Shown here: one piece after another, positions 1 through 7,961 of the stretch
Position numbering within the stretch: the stretch's first letter is position 1
Layout: the number at the start of each line of letters is the position of its first letter
NCBI GenBank assembly: GCA_009926935.1
Contig: RFNZ01000015.1
Location: 1 to 48,848, forward strand
Direction: 5' to 3'
DNA: 48,848 bases
Origin: Pseudomonadota bacterium
GTDB lineage: Bacteria > Pseudomonadota > Alphaproteobacteria > Micavibrionales > UBA1664
The notes under the pieces: model-generated
Databases searched by the model: none
The model's input: only the letters and a program-made list of their open reading frames with translations
What the model was told of the DNA's origin: nothing
Program-made: the position numbers and the translations under genes

Positions 1-378
1 TTGCGCAAGCTTGCGCAAAATCGCAAAGCTGCCGTCGCCACCTATGCCTATCACTGCATGAAGGCCAAGCTTGTTGATGCCGCGGATAATGTCGTCCGAG
101 AGATCCTTGGTCGTGCCGTCCGGCATGGGAAAAGAGAAAGGGTTGCCCTTGTTGGTCGTGCCCAGAATGGTTCCGCCCTGCCGCATCATGGTGGAATCGC
201 AGTCGGATGGTGTTAAAACGCGGCATTGTGGCGGGTCTGAAATCAGGCCGTGCGTACCGTCCAGAATACCGACGGTTTCATAGCCAAGTATGTGCGCGCG
301 GTGCACAGCCGCCCGAATCACGGCATTGAGGCCCGCGCAGTCCCCCCCGCTCGTTAAAATCCCGATACGTCTTGTCAT
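1..378 (-). CDS. pfkA: 6-phosphofructokinase, N-terminal part (runs off window)
   Basis: Phosphorylates fructose 6-phosphate to the 1,6-bisphosphate in glycolysis, in the cytosol. The ATG lies at 378-376 behind an AAGAGA ribosome site, and 126 codons are present before the window edge. The product opens with RIGILTSGGDCAGLNAVIRA, the PFK nucleotide-binding start. Near the edge it has GIGGDGSF. The GGDGS form is typical of ATP-dependent enzymes, whereas PPi-dependent ones usually carry GGDD or GGEDT, so I infer ATP use. The GGDCAGLN opening also resembles the mixed-substrate group III, so donor specificity is not certain. The C-terminal two thirds lie outside. It is divergent from the small secreted-protein gene at 701. 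Confidence 0.93.
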   Translation of the reverse strand, partial: MTRRIGILTSGGDCAGLNAVIRAAVHRAHILGYETVGILDGTHGLISDPPQCRVLTPSDCDSTMMRQGGTILGTTNKGNPFSFPMPDGTTKDLSDDIIRGINKLGLHAVIGIGGDGSFAILRKLAQ

Positions 379-700
379 GGTCTCTTTGTAAGGATGGGGG
401 GCGGGGCTCACAAGGCTCCGTCACTGGATTTTCAATGTTTTCCACGGGATTAAATTGGCTTTGTTTTCAAAAATTACTTCACACGCAGGTTAGGGAGAAT
501 CGTTAAGAAAAATACGCCACTTACAGCGATCTCCTTGTAAACACTATATTTATTATGGAATTTACTCACTGAGCCTAAACGATTTGCTATTCTCAATCAT
601 TTAAAAGCAGAACAGATATGAAAATTTGCAAAATGTATAATAACGCACTAAACATAATCCAGAAGTAACTTAAATTAAAACCTTCAAAGAGGAAAAGAAT
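379..700. other. AT-rich divergent intergenic region
   Basis: 322 bases between pfkA (minus) and the secreted-protein gene (plus). The part from about 420 onward is clearly AT-richer than the flanking genes. It carries a perfect TATAAT at 636-641 but no convincing -35 at 16-18 bases. An AAAGAGGAAA ribosome site at about 687-696 precedes the gene at 701. No tRNA-like or coding signal was seen. Confidence 0.5.
636..641 (+). promoter_or_regulatory. possible -10 element
   Basis: Perfect TATAAT 60 bases before the ATG at 701. No good -35 sits at the right distance, and the region is AT-rich, so chance is a real possibility. Confidence 0.25.
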
Positions 701-1063
701 ATGATACCTACACGCACAATAGGCGCCGCAGCTTCATTAGCCGCAGCACTTTCTGGCCCAGTGGCCGCGCAGGATACAAGGCTCGCAGCAACGCAGGATA
801 CAAGGCCCGCAGCAACAGCTTTATTTGCCTTTGGGACTAGATTAGCAATTCCGGTAAAAACGGTTCAAGATTGCCTGAATATTGCAGCGGCTGCACAAAA
901 CACTGTGGTATGCCAAGGTCGGGATGGGGATGTAATCGTAACTTTCGCTTGTTCCGATGACAGAAGATACCCTGAGATTCAAAGCAGACTCTGCATAGTT
1001 GTACAACCAGCTCAACTCGGAAACCATACTCTTCGGGATCGGCCTGTTTTACGCCGTTATTAA
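701..1063 (+). CDS. small exported cysteine-containing protein
   Basis: 120 residues. Residues 1-23 look like a signal peptide, with a hydrophobic alanine-rich core ending in GPVAAQD, a likely signal peptidase I site after A23. The mature part begins with two copies of an eight-residue unit, QDTRLAAT and QDTRPAAT, from a 24-bp tandem repeat. Four cysteines (C58, C71, C84, C98) could form two disulfides in the periplasm. A good ribosome site (AAAGAGGAAA) sits before the ATG. I recognise no family. Its position in AT-rich DNA beside other unknown genes fits lineage-specific content. Coding is supported by the signal peptide and ribosome site only. Confidence 0.6.
   Translation: MIPTRTIGAAASLAAALSGPVAAQDTRLAATQDTRPAATALFAFGTRLAIPVKTVQDCLNIAAAAQNTVVCQGRDGDVIVTFACSDDRRYPEIQSRLCIVVQPAQLGNHTLRDRPVLRRY
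768..815 (+). repeat. two tandem copies of a 24-bp unit
   Basis: Copies at 768-791 and 792-815 differ at one base (T or C at unit position 16). The repeat is in frame and encodes the duplicated eight residues just after the predicted signal peptide cleavage site of the small exported protein. Confidence 0.9.
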
Positions 1064-1085
1064 ACCGCAAGCATCGACTAAAAAT

Positions 1086-1125
1086 ACGACCCCCGTGCAA
1101 AATAAGCTCGGGGGCTTGGTGCTAT
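1086..1125 (+). terminator. possible weak terminator
   Basis: CCCCCG near 1090 pairs with CGGGGG near 1108 across about 13 bases, downstream of the stop at 1063. The T-rich stretch (TTATTGTTTTTG) starts some 15 bases after the stem, so termination is doubtful. Confidence 0.3.
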
Positions 1126-1243
1126 GCGTTATTGTTTTTGTGTCCTGCAGTTAAAAAATCAAATCATCATAAAAAACTTAAACTTTATCAGCGGTTATGA
1201 TAGAAACTTGATGCTATCAACCAAGAGGGTTTCGGCATTCGCC

Positions 1244-1447
1244 ATGGATGAATTGACCGTACAGACACGGCAAAAGCTGGAAGAGCTCCGTATGGAGCAC
1301 CGCGATCTTGATGCGGTTATCAACCAGATCGCCAGCACCCAGCCCATCGACCTTTTTCAACTACAGCGCCTCAAAAAACGCAAACTGGCGCTCAAGGACA
1401 TGATCAGCAAGCTTGAAAGCGATCTGGTACCGGATATTATTGCCTAG
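1244..1447 (+). CDS. YdcH/DUF465 family small protein
   Basis: 67 residues from the ATG at 1244. The frame is open further upstream to 1124, but that part does not resemble the family. The helical-hairpin pattern is clear: a first helix with KLEELRMEHRDLDAVI, a turn with STQPID, then LFQLQRLKKRKLALKDMISKLE. This is the usual YdcH/DUF465 protein, common in proteobacteria and of unknown function. An AAGAGGG lies about 14 bases before the ATG, a little far for a ribosome site. ATG 1211 is an alternative start. Its last 11 bases overlap the convergent gene that ends at 1437. Confidence 0.8.
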   Translation: MDELTVQTRQKLEELRMEHRDLDAVINQIASTQPIDLFQLQRLKKRKLALKDMISKLESDLVPDIIA

Positions 1448-2039
1448 AAAAAATCACCTGAGCAGGTCGTTCTCGATGTATGCGCTCTACATCTACGCTG
1501 ATTTTGAAGTCCGACACATCTAAACTTTTTCCATCTGACCTTAGGGTGCCATTTATAATTTTTTTATCTTTTTTAAAGTTCTGTTGAAGCCAATCCCTCA
1601 CTTCGCGCTCAGGAGCCCTATAAGTCGCGCCCGATTGTGTTTCAACTGTACTGAGTTTAATGCCCAACTCTTCAGCAGCTTTCAAAGCAAGTCCTTTGTC
1701 TTTCTCTGCTCCCGGTCTTTCAACAATTCTAAAATATCTACTACCGTTTTCGTCCTCTTTTAATGAAAGGTTCAAGCCACCAGGTAGCATTATTCTTTCT
1801 ATGCCGTCGATAATATCGGCTCGCTCGAGTAAGGCAGCCGCAGATCGTCTTTGAAGCCAACTTGGCGTTGCGTCCCAGGGCGCTGGTTCTCGGAGGTGCG
1901 GATATTCTCTTGCAAGACGTGAGGCACTGACTATCTGTGCGCGGGAATCTCGCGCTGCATTGCCTCCAAAAACTGCCCGCAGGAAGCGCATAAAGAGACC
2001 CTGTTTGTTAAAGTAGCTTCGTATTGCTAGAACGGTCAT
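1437..2039 (-). CDS. hypothetical protein, 200 residues
   Basis: No family recognised. The protein is soluble, with no signal peptide or membrane segment. The N-terminal part is Arg/Ala-rich, and the second half (from about residue 85) alternates charged strands and helices. An AGAGGATAA stretch lies about 12 bases before the ATG at 2039. An internal ATG at 1991 is an alternative that would drop 16 residues. The gene is AT-richer than purE next to it and uses more A/T-ending codons, which suggests recent acquisition. It converges on the YdcH-like gene with an 11-bp overlap. Confidence 0.6.
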   Translation of the reverse strand: MTVLAIRSYFNKQGLFMRFLRAVFGGNAARDSRAQIVSASRLAREYPHLREPAPWDATPSWLQRRSAAALLERADIIDGIERIMLPGGLNLSLKEDENGSRYFRIVERPGAEKDKGLALKAAEELGIKLSTVETQSGATYRAPEREVRDWLQQNFKKDKKIINGTLRSDGKSLDVSDFKISVDVERIHRERPAQVIFSRQ

Positions 2040-2146
2040 TGAATGCTTTATCCTCTTCAGTTTTACATTATGTTAATTATATTAATTTACTGTAAATCCT
2101 GCCCTAATTGATTGAAGTAAAGCCTATAGGCTGGCATGGTTAGCGC

Positions 2147-2641
2147 ATGAAGAAATCATCCAAAAAACCTGTTGTAGGCATAATCATGGGCTCGCAATCC
2201 GACTGGGCGACGATGAAGCTCGCAGCGGATTCTCTCGATGCCCTCGGCGTCCCGCATGAAACCGCGATCGTTTCCGCACACCGTACGCCGGACAGGCTTT
2301 ATGATTACGCTAAAAGCGCCAAAAAGCGCGGTCTTCGCGTTATTATCGCGGGAGCCGGCGGGGCTGCTCATTTGCCAGGCATGACCGCTTCCATGACCCC
2401 CCTGCCCGTTTTGGGCGTGCCGGTTGAGAGCAAAACGCTTAAAGGGATGGACTCGCTGCTGTCCATTGCCCAGATGCCCGGGGGTATCCCTGTCGGGACC
2501 CTCGCGATTGGCGAGGCCGGGGCCAAAAATGCGGGTCTCCTTGCTGCCGCCATTCTTGCCACAACCGATGCCGCGCTCGCCAAAAAGCTTGATGCCTACC
2601 GCGCCCGCCAAACAGCCTCGGTTAAAGCAAAGCCCGAATGA
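2147..2641 (+). CDS. purE: N5-carboxyaminoimidazole ribonucleotide mutase
   Basis: Converts N5-CAIR to CAIR in de novo purine synthesis, working with PurK. The 164 residues match class I PurE. GSQSDW (15-20) binds the phosphate, SAHRTP (43-48) carries the catalytic H45, and [11 protein letters not shown] is the second conserved loop. The last 15 or so residues are a Lys/Ala/Arg tail beyond the core. The stop overlaps the purK start (ATGA at 2638-2641), the usual sign of translational coupling. Class I PurE with PurK indicates the bacterial two-step route, not the direct AIR carboxylase. Confidence 0.97.
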   Translation: MKKSSKKPVVGIIMGSQSDWATMKLAADSLDALGVPHETAIVSAHRTPDRLYDYAKSAKKRGLRVIIAGAGGAAHLPGMTASMTPLPVLGVPVESKTLKGMDSLLSIAQMPGGIPVGTLAIGEAGAKNAGLLAAAILATTDAALAKKLDAYRARQTASVKAKPE

Positions 2642-3702
2642 GCGCGCGTCAAAAAATCGTCGGGATGCTTGGAGGCGGTCAACTTGGCCGCATGTCGGCA
2701 CTGGCTGGCGCTCCTCTCGGGCTTGTTACCCATCTTTACTCGCCTGACGCGGCGGACCCAGCATCTCAGGTAACGCCCCATCATATGATTGCCGCCTACG
2801 AAGACCGCGAGGCTTTGGCCAAGTTCGCATCGCTTGTTGATGTGATTACATACGAATTTGAAAATATCCCTGTCGAGACAGTGCGCTATCTTGAAACGCT
2901 CAAGCCGGTTTATCCATCATCCCATGTGCTCGCCATAGCACAGGAACGTATCGCCGAAAAAACTGCGATGAATGCGTATGACCTGCCAACCACGCGCTTT
3001 GCAGCAGCACGCTCTGGAGCCGATGTGGTTTCGGTGATGGATAGCTGGGGAGTCAATCGGTGTATTCTTAAAACAACTCGTTTTGGATATGACGGCAAAG
3101 GGCAAACCCTCGTTAAGTCCAGCGCCGATGCCGACAGCGGCTTTTCAAAACTTAAAGCCGATATTGTTATTGTCGAAGATGTCGTTGATTTTTCGTGTGA
3201 AATTTCGGTTATCGTTGCCCGTGATACGTATGGTCAGGTGGGGTCTTATGCCCCCAGCCTCAACGTCCATAAAGATCACATACTCCATACGTCTACAGTG
3301 CCCGCGCCTTTGCCACGAGAACTTCTAAAAGAAGCTCAGCAACTCGCTGAAACACTTGCAAAAAAAATTGATCTTGTTGGGGTTCTTGGGGTTGAGATGT
3401 TTGTTACAAACAGCAACGGCCTTCTAATCAACGAGATTGCGCCAAGGCCGCATAACTCGGGCCACTGGACGATGGATGCCTGCGCTTGTTCGCAATTCGA
3501 GCAGCACATGCGCGCAGTAGCCGGGATGCCACTTGGAGATTTTTCACGCCATTCGGATGCCGTCATGACCAATCTGTTGGGTGAGGACATTTTGCAGGTA
3601 CCCGCCCTCCTCAAAAACCCCCATGCCCATGTGCACGACTACGGCAAGGCCGAGGCCAAACCGGGCCGTAAAATGGGGCATGTGACGGTTATCAGCCGTT
3701 AA
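2638..3702 (+). CDS. purK: N5-carboxyaminoimidazole ribonucleotide synthase
   Basis: An ATP-grasp enzyme that joins AIR and bicarbonate using ATP to give N5-CAIR, the PurE substrate. 354 residues, the usual length. The start [13 protein letters not shown] is the PurK preATP-grasp signature. The ATP-grasp core follows, with [15 protein letters not shown], then [11 protein letters not shown] and [15 protein letters not shown], which carry metal and phosphate ligands. The C-terminal domain ends with [17 protein letters not shown]. It overlaps purE by 4 bp. Its stop overlaps the stop of the convergent gene at 3699 (TTAA). A short AGCCG/CGGCT inverted repeat spans the two stop codons. Confidence 0.97.
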   Translation: MSARQKIVGMLGGGQLGRMSALAGAPLGLVTHLYSPDAADPASQVTPHHMIAAYEDREALAKFASLVDVITYEFENIPVETVRYLETLKPVYPSSHVLAIAQERIAEKTAMNAYDLPTTRFAAARSGADVVSVMDSWGVNRCILKTTRFGYDGKGQTLVKSSADADSGFSKLKADIVIVEDVVDFSCEISVIVARDTYGQVGSYAPSLNVHKDHILHTSTVPAPLPRELLKEAQQLAETLAKKIDLVGVLGVEMFVTNSNGLLINEIAPRPHNSGHWTMDACACSQFEQHMRAVAGMPLGDFSRHSDAVMTNLLGEDILQVPALLKNPHAHVHDYGKAEAKPGRKMGHVTVISR

Positions 3703-4091
3703 GCGGCTACCAGACCTTTTGGTTTTGCGATCAGCTTTGTGGTCTGTGCGTCGAAAGTCTCAGCCATTCTCAAGCCTTCACTCATCTGGAAAAGTAAATC
3801 TGCAGCCTTTGGGGAGGTCGCTTTTGAGAGCGTTGAAACCATGTGGGCCAGCGCATCGGTCTGCATCATGATTTTCTGGCGTGGCGCCTCACCGCTTTTA
3901 CGTTCACCAGCGTACTTCAAGACCGCGATAAAACCCTGCCCCTCTTCAAAACAGTAACCAATTTTGAAAAAGGTATGCCCTTCAATTTCTGCCGCTGTAA
4001 AAAATGTGGCAGCCTCGGCCGCCGTCTGAAGATAAACATCCGGTAATCTGCGCTCTTCGTGAAATTTTGCTACGGCTGAACCCTGCTGCAT
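3699..4091 (-). CDS. hypothetical protein, 130 residues
   Basis: No family recognised. The ATG at 4091 is preceded by AAAGAGAAAG. A longer frame would need a TTG at 4115. The protein is soluble: a possible alpha/beta part (residues about 18-70, with EGHTFFKIGY and GFIAVLKYAG strands) is followed by helical segments (MMQTDALAHMVSTLSKA and LLFQMSEGLRMAE). There is no signal peptide. The stop overlaps the purK stop by 4 bp. It is divergent from the ankyrin-like gene at 4200. Confidence 0.65.
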   Translation of the reverse strand: MQQGSAVAKFHEERRLPDVYLQTAAEAATFFTAAEIEGHTFFKIGYCFEEGQGFIAVLKYAGERKSGEAPRQKIMMQTDALAHMVSTLSKATSPKAADLLFQMSEGLRMAETFDAQTTKLIAKPKGLVAA

Positions 4092-4157
4092 GGCTTTCTC
4101 TTTCGTTTTATCCAATTTTTGATTTCTTTTAATGCGCGTTTAGACATACCCAACCAC

Positions 4158-4187
4158 TTGACAGAACGCAAAGATTTTTTTCATATA
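4158..4187 (+). promoter_or_regulatory. candidate sigma70 promoter for the ankyrin-like gene
   Basis: Perfect TTGACA at 4158-4163. A weak -10 (TCATAT at 4181, or CATATA one base later) follows at 17-18 bases. Transcription would start near 4193, only a few bases before ATG 4200 but about 30 bases before GTG 4224, which has its own ribosome site. Confidence 0.45.
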
Positions 4188-4199
4188 TCCTAAAAACAG

Positions 4200-5228
4200 A
4201 TGGATACGAACAGGGAAAAACTCGTGACAGAAAGAAAGATTCTGCCTTTTCAAGCGCCTGCGCGAGGCCGTCCTGTGACAACGAAACCCGCGACTGTTGC
4301 CACCACGCCCTGCATTTTCGATCCCGATCCCGCTGAAGACGAGTTACGGCCAGACCCCATCTGCCTCAGTACCGATGCTTTTCTGCATTACGCAAGTACG
4401 CGGGATGGCGCTTACATCCGCAACCTTGGGCCTGCCTTTTTTAGCCAGCACGATATCCCCCGATTCGAAACCTATGAGGGTGTCAAAATCCTGATGGGGC
4501 ACCCCATCTTTGAATTTTTGCGCGCGGTACATGCGGATGATCTGGAGCGGGCGACTGCGCTTATGCTCCTTTCCGGGAAAACTATCCGGCCAAAACTCAA
4601 TGTGCCCAGTTTCTTTTTTTCAAGAGGCTCGTCGGATGCGTGTTTTGTAACACCCGCGCATCTCGTGCGCTCGATGGATATGGCCGTTTATCTTTCAAGG
4701 CATCTTGGCGTGCGGTTTGACTTGCCTGATTCTGAAGGCCGCCTGCCCGCTCTTTACTGGGCCGAGCACGCGAGGGACGACGCGCTGTTTTCCTTTGCGG
4801 AACAGTATCTGAACATCGATGTCGGTCAGGGCGGCAAGCTGCCCGATGTGAGAGGCGAGTTTTATGTGCGCCCTATCTGGCGTGCCATCGAAACCAATAA
4901 CGCGGTTGCGGCCAAGGGGCTTGCCCTATGCAGCACCGCCGGCGTCAATATGCCAAGGCCGCGTGACTTTTGTGGCTATACTCCTTTGATGATACAGGCG
5001 GTCAAGGTTGACCATGCGCTTCAAGGGACTGCCGAGATTCCCCTGAAACCTGCCATCAAAACGGCGTGGGCATTGGCACGCAGCCCGAATATCCGTTGGG
5101 ATATCTGCGACTGGGAGGGGCATACGCTCAGTGATCTGCCGCTTGATAGGCGCCTGCGCACATTTTTAGACCGGGCTCGTTCCAACCCGTGGCCTTCGAC
5201 TTCTATACGTCGGCTTGCCGCAGTTTAA
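4200..5228 (+). CDS. ankyrin-like repeat protein
   Basis: 342 residues. Segments DSEGRLPALYWAEHARDD and DFCGYTPLMIQAVKVD have the ankyrin pattern (G-TPL-x-A-A), and other repeats look decayed, such as MGHPIFEFLRAVHADDLERA. Such proteins usually bind other proteins, and the partner is unknown. There is no signal peptide or membrane helix. The ATG at 4200 has no ribosome site. The in-frame GTG at 4224 has CAGGGA seven bases upstream and may be the true start, removing eight residues. The last 4 bp overlap the convergent gene at 5225. Confidence 0.7.
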   Translation: MDTNREKLVTERKILPFQAPARGRPVTTKPATVATTPCIFDPDPAEDELRPDPICLSTDAFLHYASTRDGAYIRNLGPAFFSQHDIPRFETYEGVKILMGHPIFEFLRAVHADDLERATALMLLSGKTIRPKLNVPSFFFSRGSSDACFVTPAHLVRSMDMAVYLSRHLGVRFDLPDSEGRLPALYWAEHARDDALFSFAEQYLNIDVGQGGKLPDVRGEFYVRPIWRAIETNNAVAAKGLALCSTAGVNMPRPRDFCGYTPLMIQAVKVDHALQGTAEIPLKPAIKTAWALARSPNIRWDICDWEGHTLSDLPLDRRLRTFLDRARSNPWPSTSIRRLAAV

Positions 5229-5890
5229 GCTCTATTACGCCACACCGGTTTTGTGTCCAGCAACCTATCCTTGGGCACCGGCCAAGTCAGAGGCAACTCC
5301 GTACAATCAATCTTTGCTTTGACCTGTGCGATGACAGAACGGCCGTTAAGGGTATTCAGTTGGGAGACATGCGCAAAGACATCCTCAAGGCTCATGGTCC
5401 AGCCAGATGGGCCTTTCGTGTGTCCTTCAAACAACTGGCGAAGGTATTTGTTGCCAATTTCAGCAGTGCTAATGGTTACGTATGTGTTTTTTACAAACCT
5501 GACGAAGTTTGCACCTTCCTCACCTGCCCTGTAGCTTGCAAAAAGCTTGGCTACTTCAACGGCCACGCCGTTAATCTCACCCGCTTTGGTAAGGCCCCAT
5601 TTGGGGAAAAAGCTGATCGTCGTGCCGTCTGACGGGATATCAAAGAGCAACGCCTGATTGTTTTCAGCCAGGGCGCGATACTGGTCTTCCGTATAGCGGC
5701 CTGGTTTCAAAGGATCACCCAAAGCGGCGAAATCCGTATCCAGTAAAAAGCATTCCATCGCCGTTTCGTAGTGGCGCTGCATCAGCGCGCGATCTATCGG
5801 GGGCAGGCCACGGCCGCCGCCCCAGCCCTCGCGCTGTCCATTTTCGTAGGCAATACGTTCATCAACGGTTTTGAGGGGTCCGAAAAGCAT
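5225..5890 (-). CDS. hypothetical protein, 221 residues
   Basis: No family recognised. A strong AAGGAG ribosome site precedes the ATG at 5890, so the gene is convincing. The N-terminus has a glycine-rich GWGGGRGLPP loop. The middle has short strands and Asp-rich turns (LLDTDFAALGD, LLFDIPSDGTTISFF). The C-terminal part holds SLEDVFAHVSQLNTLNGRS and a basic strand. No signal peptide or membrane helix was seen, so a cytosolic protein is likely. It is divergent from fumC and converges on the ankyrin-like gene with a TTAA overlap. Confidence 0.7.
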   Translation of the reverse strand: MLFGPLKTVDERIAYENGQREGWGGGRGLPPIDRALMQRHYETAMECFLLDTDFAALGDPLKPGRYTEDQYRALAENNQALLFDIPSDGTTISFFPKWGLTKAGEINGVAVEVAKLFASYRAGEEGANFVRFVKNTYVTISTAEIGNKYLRQLFEGHTKGPSGWTMSLEDVFAHVSQLNTLNGRSVIAQVKAKIDCTELPLTWPVPKDRLLDTKPVWRNRA

Positions 5891-5992
5891 GCTCTGCTCC
5901 TTTGTTGGTCATAATATTAACTCGTCATAAGGATTTGGCGTTGGCATATCAAGAAAAAAAACCGTAAAACCTATGCAGCAAAGGAAAAAACC

Positions 5993-7420
5993 ATGACCGC
6001 AACAGCGAAGAAAAAGACCGACCAAGCCATGAAAATCCGTACCGAGACCGATTCCTTCGGCCCTATTGATGTTGATGCCTCCAAGTACTGGGGTGCCCAG
6101 ACACAGCGCTCCTTGCAGAATTTCAAAATCGGTGGTGAGACGATGCCGAAGCCGCTTATTCGTGCTTTTGGCATTCTCAAAAAATGCGCCGCGCAGGCCA
6201 ATGCCGAGTTGAAGGCCCTAGATGCCCAACTGGCCGCCGCCATCGTGCAGGCTGCCGACGAGGTGATTGACGGTTCGCTTGAAGGCAATTTTCCTCTTGT
6301 CGTGTGGCAGACGGGTTCGGGCACGCAAACCAACATGAACGTGAACGAAGTGATTTCCAACCGCGCGATCGAGCTGATGGGCGGCGAGATGGGTTCCAAA
6401 AAACCCGTGCACCCCAATGATCACGTCAACATGGGGCAATCCTCCAACGATAGTTTCCCGACCGCGATGCACATTGCCGCGGCTGAACAGGTGGTTCATG
6501 AACTCATCCCCGGTCTTCAGCACCTGCATGCGGCGCTTGATGCCAAGGCAAAGGAATTCATGGGCATCGTCAAAATTGGCCGGACGCATTTGCAGGACGC
6601 AACACCTGTCACGCTTGGGCAGGAATTCTCGGGTTACGTCTGCCAGATAGCTTATGGCATTGACCGCGTTAAAGCCTGCATGCCGCGCTTGGTGCAGCTG
6701 GCACAAGGTGGTACTGCCGTTGGTACGGGCATCAACTGCAAAAAAGGTTTTGATGTCCTGTTTGCCAAAAAAGTATCCGAAAGCACGGGCATCGATTTTG
6801 TGACCGCACCCAACAAGTTCGAGGCTTTGGCCACGCATGACGCGCTTGTCGAGCTGCATGGCGCTTTGAACACGCTTGCCGTTTCTCTCATGAAAATCGC
6901 GAACGATATCCGTTTGCTGGGTTCAGGCCCACGCTGCGGTATCGGCGAGATTTCGCTGCCTGAAAACGAACCTGGCTCATCCATCATGCCCGGCAAGGTA
7001 AACCCAACACAAAGCGAGGCCATGACGATGGTCTGTGCTCAGGTGATGGGCAACCATGTTGCCGTTTCCATCGGCGGGTCCAACGGGCATTTTGAACTCA
7101 ACGTGTTCAAGCCTGTCATCATCTACAATACGCTTCAGTCCATCCGCCTTATTGCCGATGCCTGCCGCAGCTTTACCGATAACTGCGTTGTGGGCATTGA
7201 GGCCAATACGCAGCGTATCGAAAAACTGCTGAATGAGAGCCTGATGCTGGTGACGGCCCTCAACCCTCATATCGGGTATGACAATGCCGCCAAGATTGCC
7301 AAAAAAGCGCATCATGACGGAACGTCGCTGCTTGAGGCCGGCAAGGCTTTGGGCCTTCTCGATGAAGAAAAATTCAAGGCTTGGATCAAGCCTGCCGATA
7401 TGGTCAAGCCGAGAGACTAG
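5993..7420 (+). CDS. fumC: class II fumarate hydratase
   Basis: Interconverts fumarate and malate in the TCA cycle as an iron-independent homotetramer. 475 residues. The fumarase/aspartase signature [11 protein letters not shown] (328-338) carries the catalytic serine loop. [10 protein letters not shown] includes the conserved H199, and [14 protein letters not shown] is the substrate-binding segment. AAAGGAAAA precedes ATG 5993. A second ATG at 6029 would remove a 12-residue basic N-terminus and fit the family length better. The next gene follows 5 bp after the stop, so an operon of fumC with two small genes is likely. Confidence 0.97.
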   Translation: MTATAKKKTDQAMKIRTETDSFGPIDVDASKYWGAQTQRSLQNFKIGGETMPKPLIRAFGILKKCAAQANAELKALDAQLAAAIVQAADEVIDGSLEGNFPLVVWQTGSGTQTNMNVNEVISNRAIELMGGEMGSKKPVHPNDHVNMGQSSNDSFPTAMHIAAAEQVVHELIPGLQHLHAALDAKAKEFMGIVKIGRTHLQDATPVTLGQEFSGYVCQIAYGIDRVKACMPRLVQLAQGGTAVGTGINCKKGFDVLFAKKVSESTGIDFVTAPNKFEALATHDALVELHGALNTLAVSLMKIANDIRLLGSGPRCGIGEISLPENEPGSSIMPGKVNPTQSEAMTMVCAQVMGNHVAVSIGGSNGHFELNVFKPVIIYNTLQSIRLIADACRSFTDNCVVGIEANTQRIEKLLNESLMLVTALNPHIGYDNAAKIAKKAHHDGTSLLEAGKALGLLDEEKFKAWIKPADMVKPRD

Positions 7421-7425
7421 AACTC

Positions 7426-7761
7426 ATGAATACTGCCAATCAGCTGCGATACCGCAACCTTGCCTATGTTTTTAGCGGTGAGGTCGAGATGGGGAATGCG
7501 ACACCTGAAAGCATCCGGCAATATGCGCGGGCTATCGGTGACATGTCTGTAGGTGACCACTCTATGCAAGGGCGTTTTATGCGCCGTCTGTCGTCGGCTA
7601 TGCACGATCTTTCGCGCGGAGGGCGTTTATCTCATGACGACATGTGTGAACTCATGCACGCTTGTGGCAGCGCCAGTCTTGAGGCTTCAATAGAAAACGC
7701 CCACTCCAAAGCTGTCGCTTCTCTTTTGGATTCCTCCCTAAGATTTCGAAGCTTGTCTTGA
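7426..7761 (+). CDS. hypothetical small helical protein
   Basis: 111 residues from the ATG at 7426, 5 bp after the fumC stop. Family unknown. The sequence is predicted mostly helical, with RQYARAIGDMSVGDHSMQG and SHDDMCELMHACGSASLEASIE. It has no export signal. It lies between fumC and a ribbon-helix-helix gene whose TTG start overlaps its TGA stop (TTGA), so translation of the two is probably coupled. A joint regulatory role is only an inference from this arrangement. Confidence 0.65.
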   Translation: MNTANQLRYRNLAYVFSGEVEMGNATPESIRQYARAIGDMSVGDHSMQGRFMRRLSSAMHDLSRGGRLSHDDMCELMHACGSASLEASIENAHSKAVASLLDSSLRFRSLS

Positions 7762-7961
7762 AAAAACGCTCCGTCACACTCAAAGGCCACAGAACCAGTG
7801 TTTTGCTGGAGCCCGAGTTCTGGGCTGCGCTTGACGATATCCTTGCGCAAAAAAAGACCAGCCTGCAAAGGCTGGTCGAAGAAGTTGACGATGCGCGGGG
7901 TGAGGCTAATCTTGCCAGCGCCCTGCGCGTTTTCGTTCTAAAGCATCAACGCCCAAGCTGA
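7758..7961 (+). CDS. ribbon-helix-helix (RHH_4-like) protein
   Basis: 67 residues starting at TTG 7758. It matches the alphaproteobacterial RHH_4 pattern: KKRSVTLKGHRTSVLLEPEFW (strand and first helix), a second helix with LDDILAQKKTSLQRLVEEVD, then the hallmark NLASALRVFVL. Such proteins are presumed DNA-binding dimers, with unknown targets in most species. The last 16 bp overlap the convergent AsmA-family gene. Position at the end of the fumC unit suggests co-transcription, and autoregulation is possible. Confidence 0.85.
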   Translation: MKKRSVTLKGHRTSVLLEPEFWAALDDILAQKKTSLQRLVEEVDDARGEANLASALRVFVLKHQRPS

